The notes below the pieces were generated by a model, which saw only the letters and a program-made list of their open reading frames with translations, was not told the DNA's origin and made no database searches. From Spongilla lacustris (taxonomy: Eukaryota; Porifera; Demospongiae; Spongillida; Spongillidae), in contig OX442415.1 in NCBI GenBank assembly GCA_949361645.1, positions 27,750,847 through 27,814,846 on the forward strand: DNA of 64,000 nucleotides. Direction: 5' to 3'. Position 1 is the first letter of the stretch; every line of letters begins with the position of its first letter. The translations under genes were made by a program, and so were the position numbers. Shown here piece after piece: positions 1 to 12,275 of this stretch.

Positions 1-1206
1 TCATGGTTTACATGTGTGCATTACAGAAATAAGCCTGGTGCCAATTTACCATGACTGAGCCTACCGCATGCGCATGTAAGTTACTTGCGCACGTGGCTTG
101 CTAAAAGGTAGCAACGCCATCTCCAGTCGTAAGTTACATATGCCAGTTGTTTATAACTGTTGCGCGTGTTCGAATTGAGCATGTCAGCTGTATATAGCCT
201 ACACTGTCAATTTACCAAGATCACTTCGAGCGTAAGTTACATACGTACATAATTGTGTTTTGTTCATTTAAGCTTGTTACCAAGACGATCCAGAGTCGTA
301 AGTTACGAATGTAAACTACTGTTCGTTTTTGTAGGGATTGAAATGAGACGGTAAGTTTATATATAATAATTAACTTATCTATTCCTTCACTATATAGCTA
401 TCCTGCAGTGTACGTTAAAACAGAGACATTCATTGGTTAAAACGCCAGAAACAGTCGTCTTCCACACGTAAGTAAGGCATGCAAAAGTGTCGTTTATCAT
501 CATTCCTACTTTTACAGTGGCAAATACATTTTATGGCAATCATCATCAAGCCTGGTGTTGTGTTCCCGAACATGCCGCAATATATAAGTGATGTATGGAC
601 GTATTTGTAATGTCGTTTTTCAATGAAGCTTTTGTCAACAAATGATAACAATAAATAACTAGCAATAAATTTTATGCTATAGCATCGAGGCCACGTTTGA
701 ATGGCCATACCAGTCCTGGTACCGGGGTGTTTCAGGTTGTTTCAGGCCTGATAAATTCTTCCCTGGTCCCGGGTATTGCCCGCCCGGGTCAAAACAACCC
801 TGACATATTGGGGTCGGAACAGGTTGTTCACAACCCTGGAACAGGTTGAAAATAATTGGTTGTGTACATCTACATGCATGTAGTAACACGTATTTCCTTC
901 TCAGTTTTATAGACCTTTACATCTTAACTTAATTTGATTCATATCCCAGTGGCTGCATCTGGGATGCGCTATCAAATTCCTCATCTCTAGGGGAGAAGGG
1001 ATCTTTCGCTTAAAATTGTCCCAACCTAAGCTAGCTTACTCTTGTTCCACAAGGATATCTCCCATCCATGCACCTTCACAAGGCTCTCTCCTCTACCTCC
1101 ACAAGGCTCTCTCCTCTACCTCCACAAGGCTATCTCACAAGGCTACCTCCCTCTACCCAGAGCATTGCATAGCAGCAGACTGTACTGCAATGAGATAACA
1201 TGCTCA
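1..1206. other. Non-coding stretch with a donor-like repeat array
   Basis: I see no supportable gene here. Between 70 and 360 a short motif, GTAAGTTAC, recurs at about 75, 129, 231, 297 and (as GTAAGTTTA) 350. It is usually preceded by a TTACCAAGA- or GGTAGCAAC-like stretch, giving a diverged tandem unit of about 55-100 bp. Short ORFs in this stretch show no family resemblance. Around 1070-1150 there is a small CTCTCCTCTACCTCCACAAGG tandem duplication. Confidence 0.4.
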
Positions 1207-2608
<1,402 letters not shown>

Positions 2609-2905
2609 ATGGACGCGTGCGCGGGAAATGTGACGGACGTTTGCAAAATTGGCCAGGAATTGCTAATGAGCGTCCGAAATTTCTCGCAACGCAAACGCGG
2701 TAGTAGGGGCCGCCCGACTACCGCTTCTGCACGTTATGGGATAAATTTGAAGACAAAGCGTGTAAGTGGAAATATAACTGGCAGTAATGGCAGAGGTCAT
2801 TTGCGAAAATGGGCCCTGTAAGTAAAGAGTTTTCGTCACGTTCGCTGGAGGAGGTTTCGGTACATACTACTAGTATTGGAATCGCATCTGCTGCGCGTGA
2901 ATGAT
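2609..2905 (+). CDS. Possible small coding segment, unrecognised
   Basis: An ATG at 2609 opens a Lys/Arg-rich frame of about 50 codons with an AT-hook-like RGRP core (KRGSRGRP). It runs into a good donor (CGT/GTAAGT at about 2760). A short downstream frame ending at a TGA near 2903 could be joined in frame from an acceptor at about 2792, but the implied intron would be only ~32 nt. The uninterrupted frame alone stops at 2821. I do not recognise the product. It may be a first exon or transposon residue. Confidence 0.2.
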
Positions 2906-3054
2906 GAGGCTGGCAGCAAATCTGTGGACGAGGAGGTTGCAGATGAAGTTGCCGTTGCAATTGCATTCTTCATAATGAGATTCATTCTCTTCCATACTTA
3001 GCGCTGTTAACCTGGGTAAACAGTGCTAAGTGTTAACTACGTACAACACCCAAG

Positions 3055-3565
3055 TTAACACATCACGGTCGATCTATGGTTAAATTTCTGCTTCCACAGG
3101 CACTGGTTCACATGCCGCAGGTTGACTACTAATCTCTTTTTACCCACCCCATTGCACACCACTGACAAAAGACTACACACTCTAGGGGTATCAACCACCT
3201 TCTCAATGTAACCGCCTCCCAACAATTCTGAAACTGCTGTATCCACAAACTTGGCTTCATCTAGCGCTGATTGTTGGTTGGGTCGTGTGTAAACTGTTGG
3301 CTCCATCAATAGAGGCAAAACGTAACCATTCATGACAGTATCTAATACCCATGGGGGAGCACACAATTCCTCCTTCCAAAATTTCACACACTCCCTTAAA
3401 CTACCTTAACTGTATTACCACTGATTCTGGGCAGATGAAACTCTCCATGCGCACCTGAAACGGCGTCCCAATCCAATTCTGCATGCATCTCATCTTCTCC
3501 ATTAACAATTTCACAGGAATCCTCCACACCTTGACATGCGATAAATTCCCCACTGTAGCGCCCTT
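3055..3565 (-). pseudogene. DIRS-like retrotransposon, reverse-transcriptase N-terminal part
   Basis: The minus strand encodes the start of a reverse transcriptase of the DIRS type common in sponges and cnidarians. It has a FWKEEL.APPWVLDTV block, then SALDEAKFVD, then LSVV...GKKRLVVNLRHVN, the region just before the first catalytic Asp motif. The homology ends abruptly at about 3075, so the catalytic core, RNase H and tyrosine recombinase are missing. A frameshift near 3405 separates this from an upstream frame (positions 3415-3560, GRYSGEFIACQ) that links to the gag part at 6916-7674. The two halves are separated by the inserted DNA transposon at 3566-6915. Confidence 0.75.
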
Positions 3566-3599
3566 CACTGTGCAAAAACTTTGTTATACGATAGCGTAT
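3566..3599. repeat. Left terminal inverted repeat of CMC transposon
   Basis: It starts CACTGTGCAAAAAC and matches the complement of 6882-6915 with two mismatches. It is flanked outside by CTT. Confidence 0.9.
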
Positions 3600-5224
3600 T
3601 CTATAGCGTATATTTGAATATACACCTTAAATATACACACCAGCGTATAGAACCATATACGCAGGTGCGTATATTCAAATATAACCGATCACGCGACATT
3701 TGTGGTTGCTTAGCAAACCGTTGAATTCACTTTGTGGCTACGTTGTCGGTCACCGTATACTAAGTGCTTCATATTCCGTATATTATCCTCCAACCACTCC
3801 CACCCCTCGTTCCCGATCCAGTTTAGTCAATTTAAAATTTTAATCATTTTGCACATGTACAACAAAACAACAAACTAACAGTCCGAGGCGGCAATCTGCA
3901 TATATTCGATCCAAGGCACCTGTACAGAATACGAACAATAAATTCAGATCGTAAAAAAATATATTTCACTCACCACATATCATATCCTCGTTCTGTTTAT
4001 ACACGATTCTATATATAAAGCAACAGATACATTATCGGGTAAGTGATATGCTTACCTTTCTTGTCTCCTATCTCCGATGTTTGACTTAAAACAATGGAAC
4101 AGTGCGGGTTAACACTTACCGTACCATCCGGTCGGAGTCTGCAAGTTAAAAAAAAACCTTAGCAAAACACAACAAATGAATAGGCCTATACCTTTTTATA
4201 TCGCGCTCCATTGTGCCTGCTGTTCTATCATTTCGGTTGTTCAACCGAACGGGAACACTTAGGACACTTGCCAACCTAGTGCAAATAGAGAAAGGTGAAT
4301 TCATTCTTTAGCAACTGCAACACATAATACCGGTAACTTGTACACTCTGGAAAGACAAACTATTGCCATTTAACGATCAAAACCCTGATCTCAGCGCGAT
4401 TCTTACAGTCCTTCTGTCTGTTCATACCAAAGCAACACGACCATGAAACAGCCCGCCTAAAATCTACAAATCACATGCACGGTTAGTTAACCACATTTCT
4501 AATTGGAGCACTTTTGTATCGTACTACACAAACATTTGTACAGGGGTCCAATAGAGGTCTACTGTGTAAGCATTCTACTGCTTCCATTGTAGCATTTACT
4601 GGGATCCGATGTGATCATGACCAAACTCAACTGGCGAGTTAGCATAGGCCATAGCCATGCACCATGAGCCCGGCCTACCGCTCACAAAATTTACCGCCGT
4701 ATATACGGGTACACCAAGCAGACATACATGTATATAGCTAACCTTTGACGTCCAGCAGCTTCGATGCCTATACACCTTCTTACCTCACGTGGGTCCGGGT
4801 ACGGGTCTGACCACTCATGAATCAATTCTGTGGTATACTTATGTAAACAGTGGGATTTTATGGCACAGGTGTTTGCGGCCATATATTTTGTGGACAGTAG
4901 GTTTATAACCCGAAATATTGAAATGATTACGTATTCCCTTAGCAACGTCCTGGGCAACCAGAGCCAAGAAACGTGAGCCTCCTGTACAAAAACAGGAATT
5001 ATACCAGCGTTATTTAAAACCTCGAAACAAAAGAAGCATCATCTTTCTACAAACGCTGCGTTTCTCGTGTTACAGTTTTGACGCTACGGCAAGTTATGGC
5101 TCGTGAAAGCGGGTAACCCTCGACGTACCTCTCCACTTTGAAGTAAGTTTTCCACGCTCCCGACCGGTAAAAAGTTTTGATTCAAGTAAATCTTAGAGAT
5201 AACAGAAGGTACTAACTGATTCCA

Positions 5225-6235
5225 TTATCTGCTTATAGCCGCCTTTTTTTGGGCTAGAGATGCGTATTGCTGAAATATCGTGAATTTAACGGTGTACGTA
5301 TCAGGGGGAGGGATCGCTGCCACGTTTTGTGGACCTATAGGAAGCAGGTGCTCCTTCATAATCAAGGACAGTCTTCTAACTGGGTCATGTACCGAATGGT
5401 ACGTACGTTGCAAGAAGTCAACTTGGTATGGATGGACTCCATCAGTCAGTGATCAGACGATCGGTTTAGAGCTGGTGGAAGCCAGTGTGACATGCTATCT
5501 GCACATCAGCGTCTGAAGGTCCAGGTTCTTCTGCGCACTTGTGAGTGCTGTACTCACCAGCCCGTATTTCCTTCTCACAGGTTTGCTGGCAATGTACCAC
5601 TAGCAAGGTCTAAATGAGTGCATGGTGGTGAAGGCTTCAGCGGTGAAGGAGCCAAAGGAGTGTCCATGATGCAGCATGGACACTTGATCTTACTGCAGTT
5701 GGAAGCCATGAACCAGTGTATGATATGTCGATGCAGCCAGTGCTCTACATGGTAGCTCCAATGGTTCAGTGGTTCACAATTGTCAGGCACAAGGGACACT
5801 GAAGTTGGTCCAGTACGTCTGGATTGTTGGTACTGGCAAGTATATGGTCTTGTGCTGAGAAGCCTGTCTGCATGGCAGGGGCTAAATCTGAGCTGCACTA
5901 TTGTGGGCTGGACAGCCTGCATGTGGTGGTTTTGGATGACATATCTGAGTACTATCACTACACATGTACATGCAGAATATAAATTTTTTATATCACCATG
6001 CAGTCAACTTCTGTGTGGGCCTTCCACTCAAAAGGAATACTGTTGGGCCCATGTTTGTGGTATCACTGGATAGAAAAGGATGGTGGGTGGGTGCGTGTCC
6101 AGGGAGGTGTTGATAAGGAATTTGGAGTGCAAACTGTATGCAGTTATATGTTTTCCTCTTCTTTTTGGCTTTATCCTCAACTAAGAAGCGGCCACACACT
6201 CTGCATCGCTCTTCGACTTTCTTTGCATTCTTAAA
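5225..6235 (-). pseudogene. RAG1-N-like zinc finger/RING + transposase C-terminus, decayed
   Basis: Three pieces lie in order on the minus strand. (1) 6235-5960: a Zn-binding block, CRVCGRFL then KRKTYNC, a THHPF stretch and a EWKAH..VDC motif. This resembles the zinc-binding region before the RING of RAG1 and of the N-RAG-TP transposon proteins known from molluscs. (2) About 5800-5590: a broken RING finger (CPLC near 5784-5801, KCPCC near 5672-5690) followed by a C...AGEYSTHKC zinc-finger-like motif. (3) 5440-5225: a C-terminal block (RTYHSVHDPVRRLSLIMKEH), the same family as the tail of the pseudogene at 8.1-10.4 kb. Frameshifts, stops and a central deletion make it inactive. The RAG1-N resemblance is by motif spacing, not by search. 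Confidence 0.65.
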
Positions 6236-6274
6236 TACTGAGATTATTCATAAAAACTCCTGCCTTATTCTGAG

Positions 6275-6690
6275 GTTAAAAAAAAAGGCGGCTATATAGG
6301 AGCGATATGTATATACTCTCCTATGTGTGCTGATCATTATATTACTCGCTTACAGATTTCTACCGGTTGGTTCGTCCACAAAGACCGCTCAAGTACACCC
6401 CGTCTTTTCCCGCCAAAGTTGCATTGATGTGAAAACGGGCTGCGCAAAACCACTCATAATAAATGTAGTCCTTGGGCAATTATGGCTTAGGTATAGCTGT
6501 GGTAGAGTGTTTTCATGAGCATTTTCTCTTCTCGGAATGTCATAAGACGAGTATGATATAGGCTGGCAAAAACAGACATCGTATAATGAGATGCGGCTAG
6601 ATATTTTTTTGGTGGCTTATACTAAATTACGGTATCGCTTAATTATCCAACCTACTGTCCGGCCGCAAACATCTGTGATGGAATGAAATA
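6275..6690. repeat. Dispersed repeat, copy 1 (with 10915-11650)
   Basis: Colinear shared blocks with 10915-11650: a poly-A followed by GGC/GTCGCT, TATGCTCTCCCATGTGTG-like text, CCCGCCAAAGTT...GGCTGCGCA, and a terminal ...AATTATCCAACCTA.CGTCC..GCAA. It lies inside the CMC transposon, so it is either part of it or a later insertion. Confidence 0.6.
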
Positions 6691-6881
6691 TACGCAGTAG
6701 TATAACTCACTACAGTATATTCAAATATACTCTTAAGAATACACTATCGTATATTTTGAAGGTGTGCTTATATAAACGGTGACGTATTTGACACTTGCGT
6801 ATTCTCAAATATACGCGGTCGTGCACTTCAAATATACTACACAGGTTATATTTTGCGCATTCCTCAAATATACGCATAAAT

Positions 6882-6915
6882 ATACACTATCGTATAACAA
6901 ACTTTTTGCACAGTG
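6882..6915. repeat. Right terminal inverted repeat of CMC transposon
   Basis: It ends GTTTTTGCACAGTG-like (complement CACTGTGCAAAAAG) and is flanked outside by CTT at 6916-6918. Confidence 0.9.
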
Positions 6916-7674
6916 CTTATTAGCACCAATGCACGTGCTTGTACACGTGGCTAATATACCTTTCTCACTACACAAGCTTAACTTGCCCAAATTTGGAGGA
7001 TACATGGTGGTTGCTGTGGACCGCTTCGGGCACTCTCTTCTCATGTGCCCTGGCTCCCCACATGTGAAGCACGAGAAAGTTGACACGACCGCGCCCGTCG
7101 AACGCGGCCTCACCGCAGGAGGAGCCAACGGAGGTTATAACTGCCCTTCCCCCACGGGCTGCAATGCACTGCCGTCACCTCTCCCGTATCTTCGGCCCCG
7201 TCCAAGCCCTTCGGCCTTTCGCTTCCGAGCGATCTTCCTTCCGGCGGCCAGCTCCGCACGCTCCATTCTTTTTTCGTCTCCGGAGACATCTGCCAGGTCA
7301 TCCTCAACGTACTCATCCACGACAGCCCACCCCCATTCGGAGCGATCGGCCAGTTTTAACAGCTTCTGCCTGCGGGCTATAAGTGACATCCCTTCCTGGG
7401 CTGCGCTCATTGCTTTCTGCAGCCCTAGCTTGCCCCTTTCGGCATTCACTTTTTGCAGCCCGGTAGACACCTCCGCAAAAGCGTCTTCGACGTCTTGATT
7501 GAAATGAAACTGATTTTCATTCCCTTTTCTTCTAAAAGTGTAAGGGTCTCGGCGGCCACTAAATCTGGCGAGTTTCTGGGAGGCCTCCTCCTGCGCCGAC
7601 CGCATCGCTTCCTGACCATCTCGCAGCTTCCGCACTTCGCTCAGGAGTAGAGCTACTGCCTCTTCTGTTGCCAT
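6916..7674 (-). pseudogene. DIRS-like retrotransposon gag, with CCHC knuckle
   Basis: The start is ATG at 7674. The first 179 codons (to 7135) give a charged, coiled-coil-rich gag with the block ISARQKL-like (here IARRQKLLKLADRSEWGW) and VVDEY..DDLA..S.DEKR, typical of DIRS-type gag proteins in cnidarians and sponges. A frameshift at about 7130 moves to a frame with a zinc knuckle, CFTCGEPGHMRREC (CX2CX4HX4C), near 7030-7070. The frame is then cut at 6916 by the CACTG-ended transposon and resumes at 3565. The GC content of this ORF is clearly higher than its surroundings. Confidence 0.75.
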
Positions 7675-8119
7675 GCCAGTGGAGGAAAAAAGTTTGTAGC
7701 CACTTGTGCAAACGCTTAGACTGACTCAGTCCGGAAATCCATTCCTACATATACCTCCCACGTGGGACCACACCCTCACGTGATTTATATCACACTTACA
7801 CAGCTTACGGAGGGAGCATAGCTTCCGTCTATTTCACCACGTTCAAACGACGAAAACATATATTCGTCATTTGACAAGTGAGAGCTCTATCAGTCAAATT
7901 CCAACAGGAGGAACAGTAAGTATGATATTGTTCAATATGTTTGTATACATGCATGTTTGTGATGATGTGACCGCACTATAGCCTCTGACACTTGTTCGTG
8001 TCACAAAGGCCAGATCTCCAGATAGTACAAGCAGTCGAACACTAACGTCATCTTACAGACGTCCAATCTGTCAGGGAGGTGGTTACTGTGGGAATCCGAA
8101 TCCTGTCCTTCAATAGGAA
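7675..8119. other. Spacer between gag and transposase pseudogene
   Basis: Contains two CACGTG-type E-boxes (near 7757 and 7773) upstream of the gag start, which may be part of the retroelement leader. No ORF recognised. Confidence 0.4.
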
Positions 8120-10372
8120 GTGATTCAACTTGGAAGGGAAGAAAAGCAAAAATTATTAATGGATGTAGGAATTACGATTGAAATCTCACCTGAAGAAGGA
8201 ATTGCAATGAAGGCTTCAATGGGCATACCATATGCATGGTCCGCAATACATTCCTTTCAAGGTGTCTGAACATATGTTGTATTGATACATTCCAGATGGC
8301 TATTGCAATCTGGCGTGCACTTAGGAAGTGAAAATAATCAACGCTTAATCTCAAAAGCAGTAGTTGGAGAAAATTTGGAGGCAGAAGTCACTCCATTTTC
8401 ATGTGCTGTTCAATCGGGTAGAGGAGAAGAATTGAGAGGTGCAGCCCATGCATATACTCCTGACATCACTGCAAAGATTTTTCAGATTCTAAATGAAAAT
8501 GAAAGGTAAATGAATTATCATAAAAACTATGCTGAATTATACATTTTCTTACCATCAAGGGAAGGAAGACTTACATGGCATGGTGGAGCAATTCCTAGTG
8601 ATGAAATATGGATTAAAGTTTGTGGTGATAAGGGTGGTGGTGCATTCAAAATGGCTTTCCAGATCATTAACACTCCCAATCCAAATGCAGTTCACAGTAC
8701 CTGTTTTTTTCTCTCCATGTTTTGAAGCAAAAGATACTACCACAAACTTACACATTGCTCTAGATAGGTTTTGAAGTGATTTTGACAAAATGGCATCATT
8801 GCATAAACTGCACACACTATTCTAGGGACTACAAACTTCGTATCTTTCTTACTGGAGATTATGAATTTCAAAGCAAGATGTACGGTTTATCTGGAGCAAG
8901 TGGTAGGAACAATACATGTGTGTACATGTTTGAATTGTGATGTATTTATATTGATTATATAGGAAAGTGCCCATGTCCATTTTGTTTGATCACCAATGAT
9001 GGATTACAGTCATTACAGTCTAAACGAAAGTCTAAGAAGAAACATGGGCTCCTCGTTCACTGGAGCTAATTCAACAAGATTTGTGCAATCAGGAGGGAAT
9101 CTAAAGAATGCCAAAAAGTTTAATATCTGCAAAGGGGAACCATTTTTTGATATTCCATTAACGCAGATAAGTATTATTGTGAATATAAATATTTACAAGG
9201 CAATTCGTATAATGCTGTTATTTTTTTATTTACAAAAAAGGTGTGTTTGCCTGGATCGCACATATCACAAGGAATCTTCCTTAAACTGTTCAATTTACTG
9301 GAGGATGAATGTCATGAACTTGATTTGAAAATGGCCAGCAATCTATCATCTCCTATGGGAATGAGCGCAACAGCATATAAGGAATATTCAGATGCACTAA
9401 AAGAACTTTCCAAATTCAAGGAAGAATTGGATTTTGCCAAAGATAATGCAACCCTACTTGATGAAATGCAAACTTATTGCACACTACTTGTGGGAGAGGA
9501 AGAAGATCCGCATTTGATAGACTAAAGTGAACAGTGCATGTAAATCCAGCCATCAACAAGTAGCAATGTTGGTTTGTTCATTCAGATTTTAGTTTTCATT
9601 GGTGTATAATTTCCAATAAATCCACAGGAGAGTAGGGTTAAAGAGCTCACAGCTATGGTGGAAAAAGGATTCCCTATGTCTGAGGGCCCATTTGTAAAGG
9701 GGCTTGATTTGGCTTTACAATCCTTTCATGTACATCGGCAACAGTATCACAGTGGAGCTTTTGTGGGTAACCATGTTCATAAGTCCTTGCACGTAAGTGA
9801 AAGAGCAAAAATTTATTTTATCCACAATTACTGTAGCCTTCAAATATTGACAAACTGTGTGAGTCTCTACTAAACACAGCACAACAGTGTTCACCATCTC
9901 TACTCAGTGATGCTAGATCAGTATGTGCTGACAGTATCGGTTAGCTAATTGTCACACACTATACAATCGAGGAGTTTTGTCACAGGATGAAATAAAGCAA
10001 CTTGGTACCTGAAAAATAATGAGTTTACATGTGCTGACATTATTGTTTTTTTCATTTCCATAGATCAGGCTATCACAGAGTTTTTCTCGTATTTTTTGAC
10101 AAAGAATTCAAAGGAGTAAACAGAACAGTAAAAATGCATTTGTTGGAGAAGCACACAATGGAATGGATGCATCGATATGGAATTGGATTTGGATTGATGG
10201 GAGAGCAAGGCATTGAAGCTATACATTCCAAATTCAATACGTGCTACAGAACATATGCTTCGATGCAGGACAAAGTACAAAGGCTTCATAGCGTAATACA
10301 AGAACACTTTTTAAGCGTTTCTCTAATGCTGGAAGCCAAAAAGAGCCACCGCCAAAGCGACGAAAAAAGTAA
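8120..10372 (+). pseudogene. Multi-exon transposase-like protein ('GLMGEQG' family), inactivated
   Basis: This is a diverged copy of a multi-copy sponge/cnidarian family. Recognisable blocks, in order: MDVGITIEISPEEG (about 8160), GSENNQRLISKAVVGENL (8310-8380), LTWHGGAIPSDEIWIKVCGDKGGG then INTPNPNAV (8570-8700), FEAKDTTTNLHIALDRF (8720-8770), MYGLSGASG/KCPCPFC (8880-8990), PFFDIPLTQ/VCLPGSHIS (9150-9270), HSGAFVGNHVHK (9750-9785), and MHLLEKH...GFGLMGEQGIEAIH (10134-10225). Introns are retained: 8506-8559, 8903-8962, 9167-9240 and one after 9792. The third donor reads CAG/ATAAGT instead of GT. Frameshifts sit near 8706 (a T run) and 9045, and the region near 8250 is scrambled. It is a DNA-level, not retroposed, copy. 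No terminal repeats were found around it. Confidence 0.75.
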
Positions 10373-10914
10373 CTTTTACACTCATCCGTTTATTTTACTC
10401 CAGTAACCGCCATCTTGTAAACCCATATTCCTGATGCTTAGCACAGCCGATAGAAAAAGCGTCCATCTAATAATATAGTATAAATTTATACACTTATGTG
10501 TTCACTATATCTAGTAGAAGGGATTTTCACAGCTCTGTGGCAGTTGGTCCAAACAAGCTCCCGCTTATTATTGCGTAGGAGAGCGCTGGCAGCCTGGCAA
10601 GACAGGACTTGCACTGTTCTCATCAGGAGAGATGACACTATCCGGCTATTCTTTATTTGTGTGTATCACGACAACCAATGACTGGTAGGAAAGCGAATTC
10701 CATTCGCACGCGGTTGCCAGGCCGATAATGAGTCGGTATCTAGGTGTTTAATATTCATCACGGGCGGAGGCGGGAGGCCTAATGTCCAAGTTTTCTATGT
10801 ATCGAAACGGCCGTTAGAAGCGGGTCCCGTTTTTTAATGACATTCATAATTGGGGTCAAATCCTATATGAGAGTTACTACCGTAACTCTCGAAAAAAAAT
10901 TGATACCCAGTTTA
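10373..10914. other. Intergenic, nothing recognised
   Basis: No supportable gene; short unique sequence. Confidence 0.5.
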
Positions 10915-11023
10915 GTGGTAAAAAAAAAAAAAGGTCGCTAGTTCTGCATGAACACTGTATATATGCTCTCCCATGTGTGTTGTTGAGTGCTCATGCTTAT
11001 GCACCTATCAATGGTAAGTGCAA

Positions 11024-11054
<31 letters not shown>

Positions 11055-11650
11055 CCGGGACATATAGGAGGGGATTTGACCATTGTTTCTACGCTGACAC
11101 GTACGGGGGATTTGATATTGGGTGTGGTCAACAGCAAATGGCGCTGCGAATTGACCAGTTATTAACCCCCAACCATGGGGCGTTTGATTTAATAAATGTC
11201 AAATGGTGCATTACCATCCTGTTCTATGGTTTATAATTAGTTCGGTCGTACACCAAGCTTGTAGTAGACCCGCCAAAGTTACATGCGCGTAAAAACAGGC
11301 TGCGCATAACTATTAATCAAATGAAGTGCGTTGAGAATTTTGTTGACTAGACTGGTAGGGTGTTTGCGGGAGCCATTTGTCTTTCAACTTGAAACTGCAT
11401 TAATCATTTATTGTTTTCTTATTTTATTTTATTATTTGTATTATTAATACTGTTTGTTGTCCTGAAAAAAAAAAAAAAAAAAAAGGGAGCCATTTGTTTC
11501 AAAGGAATTACTTACAGCATGTGTGGTATTACTATATGGCTCGCTAAAAACAACATGTATTATTAGGCACGAACATTACAGCTTTTGGGGCGCATACCGT
11601 ATTGTCTAATTATCAACCTAGCGTCCAGGCGCAATATGATAACATAAATG
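10915..11650. repeat. Dispersed repeat, copy 2 (with 6275-6690)
   Basis: Same colinear blocks as 6275-6690, enlarged by a poly-C run (11023-11051), a poly-A run (about 11465-11484) and unique sequence. The CCCGCCAAAGTTACATG block is at about 11270 and the closing ..CAACCTAGCGTCCAGGCGCAA block at about 11610. Confidence 0.6.
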
Positions 11651-11744
11651 TACCGTATTGATTCACCATTATTAATTCTTGCAAGGTATACGTATTACGC
11701 AATGACATATTTAATGAATAAATTTAATGCGCGTTAGATATCAA

Positions 11745-12070
11745 TTTTTTGTCTTGATTTTAGTTAAAGAATGGTTCATGGTATAAGTTTATCAAGTACA
11801 AATATCATGATCAGACCGATTTATTGTACATAGTAAAAGTGTTCAAAATTCAATTTGAAAATAAATCGCAAGATGTCTGCCGATGAATGGGCCGCGGCGA
11901 TTTCTCGATGAGTTAAAATCCTATCAAAAGTTGCGTTCAATCTTGGACTCCCTGCATGTATATGCGATGGCCATATGCATATAACAGAGAGAATGATGAT
12001 GGGGCCACAATGGTATCCATGCAGGAAGAATGGTCGCTCGTTTTTTGATTCCATTGTTCGTGCCGTCAAA
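11745..12070. repeat. Dispersed repeat fragment related to 25870-26000
   Basis: TTGTCTTGATTTTAGTTAAAG and about 100 following bases match 25874-25975 (end of the foldback element at 25461-26012). The rest is unique. Confidence 0.55.
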
Positions 12071-12275
12071 TCTCACCATATCCATTAATCCATATCAAGT
12101 GTCAAACATAATTATTCGCCAGTCGCTTTCAATCGCATGTTTATAATAAATGTTTGCAATAAATCACAAGCATGCAGCAAGTATATACATGTAATTTCTA
12201 TGAATCGAACTAACTTATATATGCCAGCTATAAGTCACTTATCAGTTCAAAATTCAGCTCAGCGCAAGCTCCAGC

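Larger units (their letters stand above)
3566..6915 (-). mobile_element. CMC-type (CACTG-ended) DNA transposon, non-autonomous, nested in DIRS element
   Basis: The ends are inverted repeats beginning CACTGTGCAAAAA: left 3566-3599, right 6882-6915, about 34 bp with two mismatches. Both flanks carry CTT (3563-3565 and 6916-6918), a 3-bp target duplication. CACTR termini plus a 3-bp duplication are the hallmark of the CACTA/Mirage/Chapaev (CMC) group. Many subterminal copies of a GTATATTTGAATATAC-like motif (about 3600-3680 and 6690-6890) also fit that group. Inside, on the minus strand, lie fragments of a zinc-finger/RING/transposase gene (5225-6235). The element interrupts the DIRS-like reading frame, so it is the younger insertion. 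Internal deletions make it non-autonomous. Confidence 0.8.

Noticed and set aside
5575..5958. 127-codon minus ORF as an intact gene
   Set aside because: Frame mixes in-frame and shifted parts of a broken RING region; better as pseudogene.
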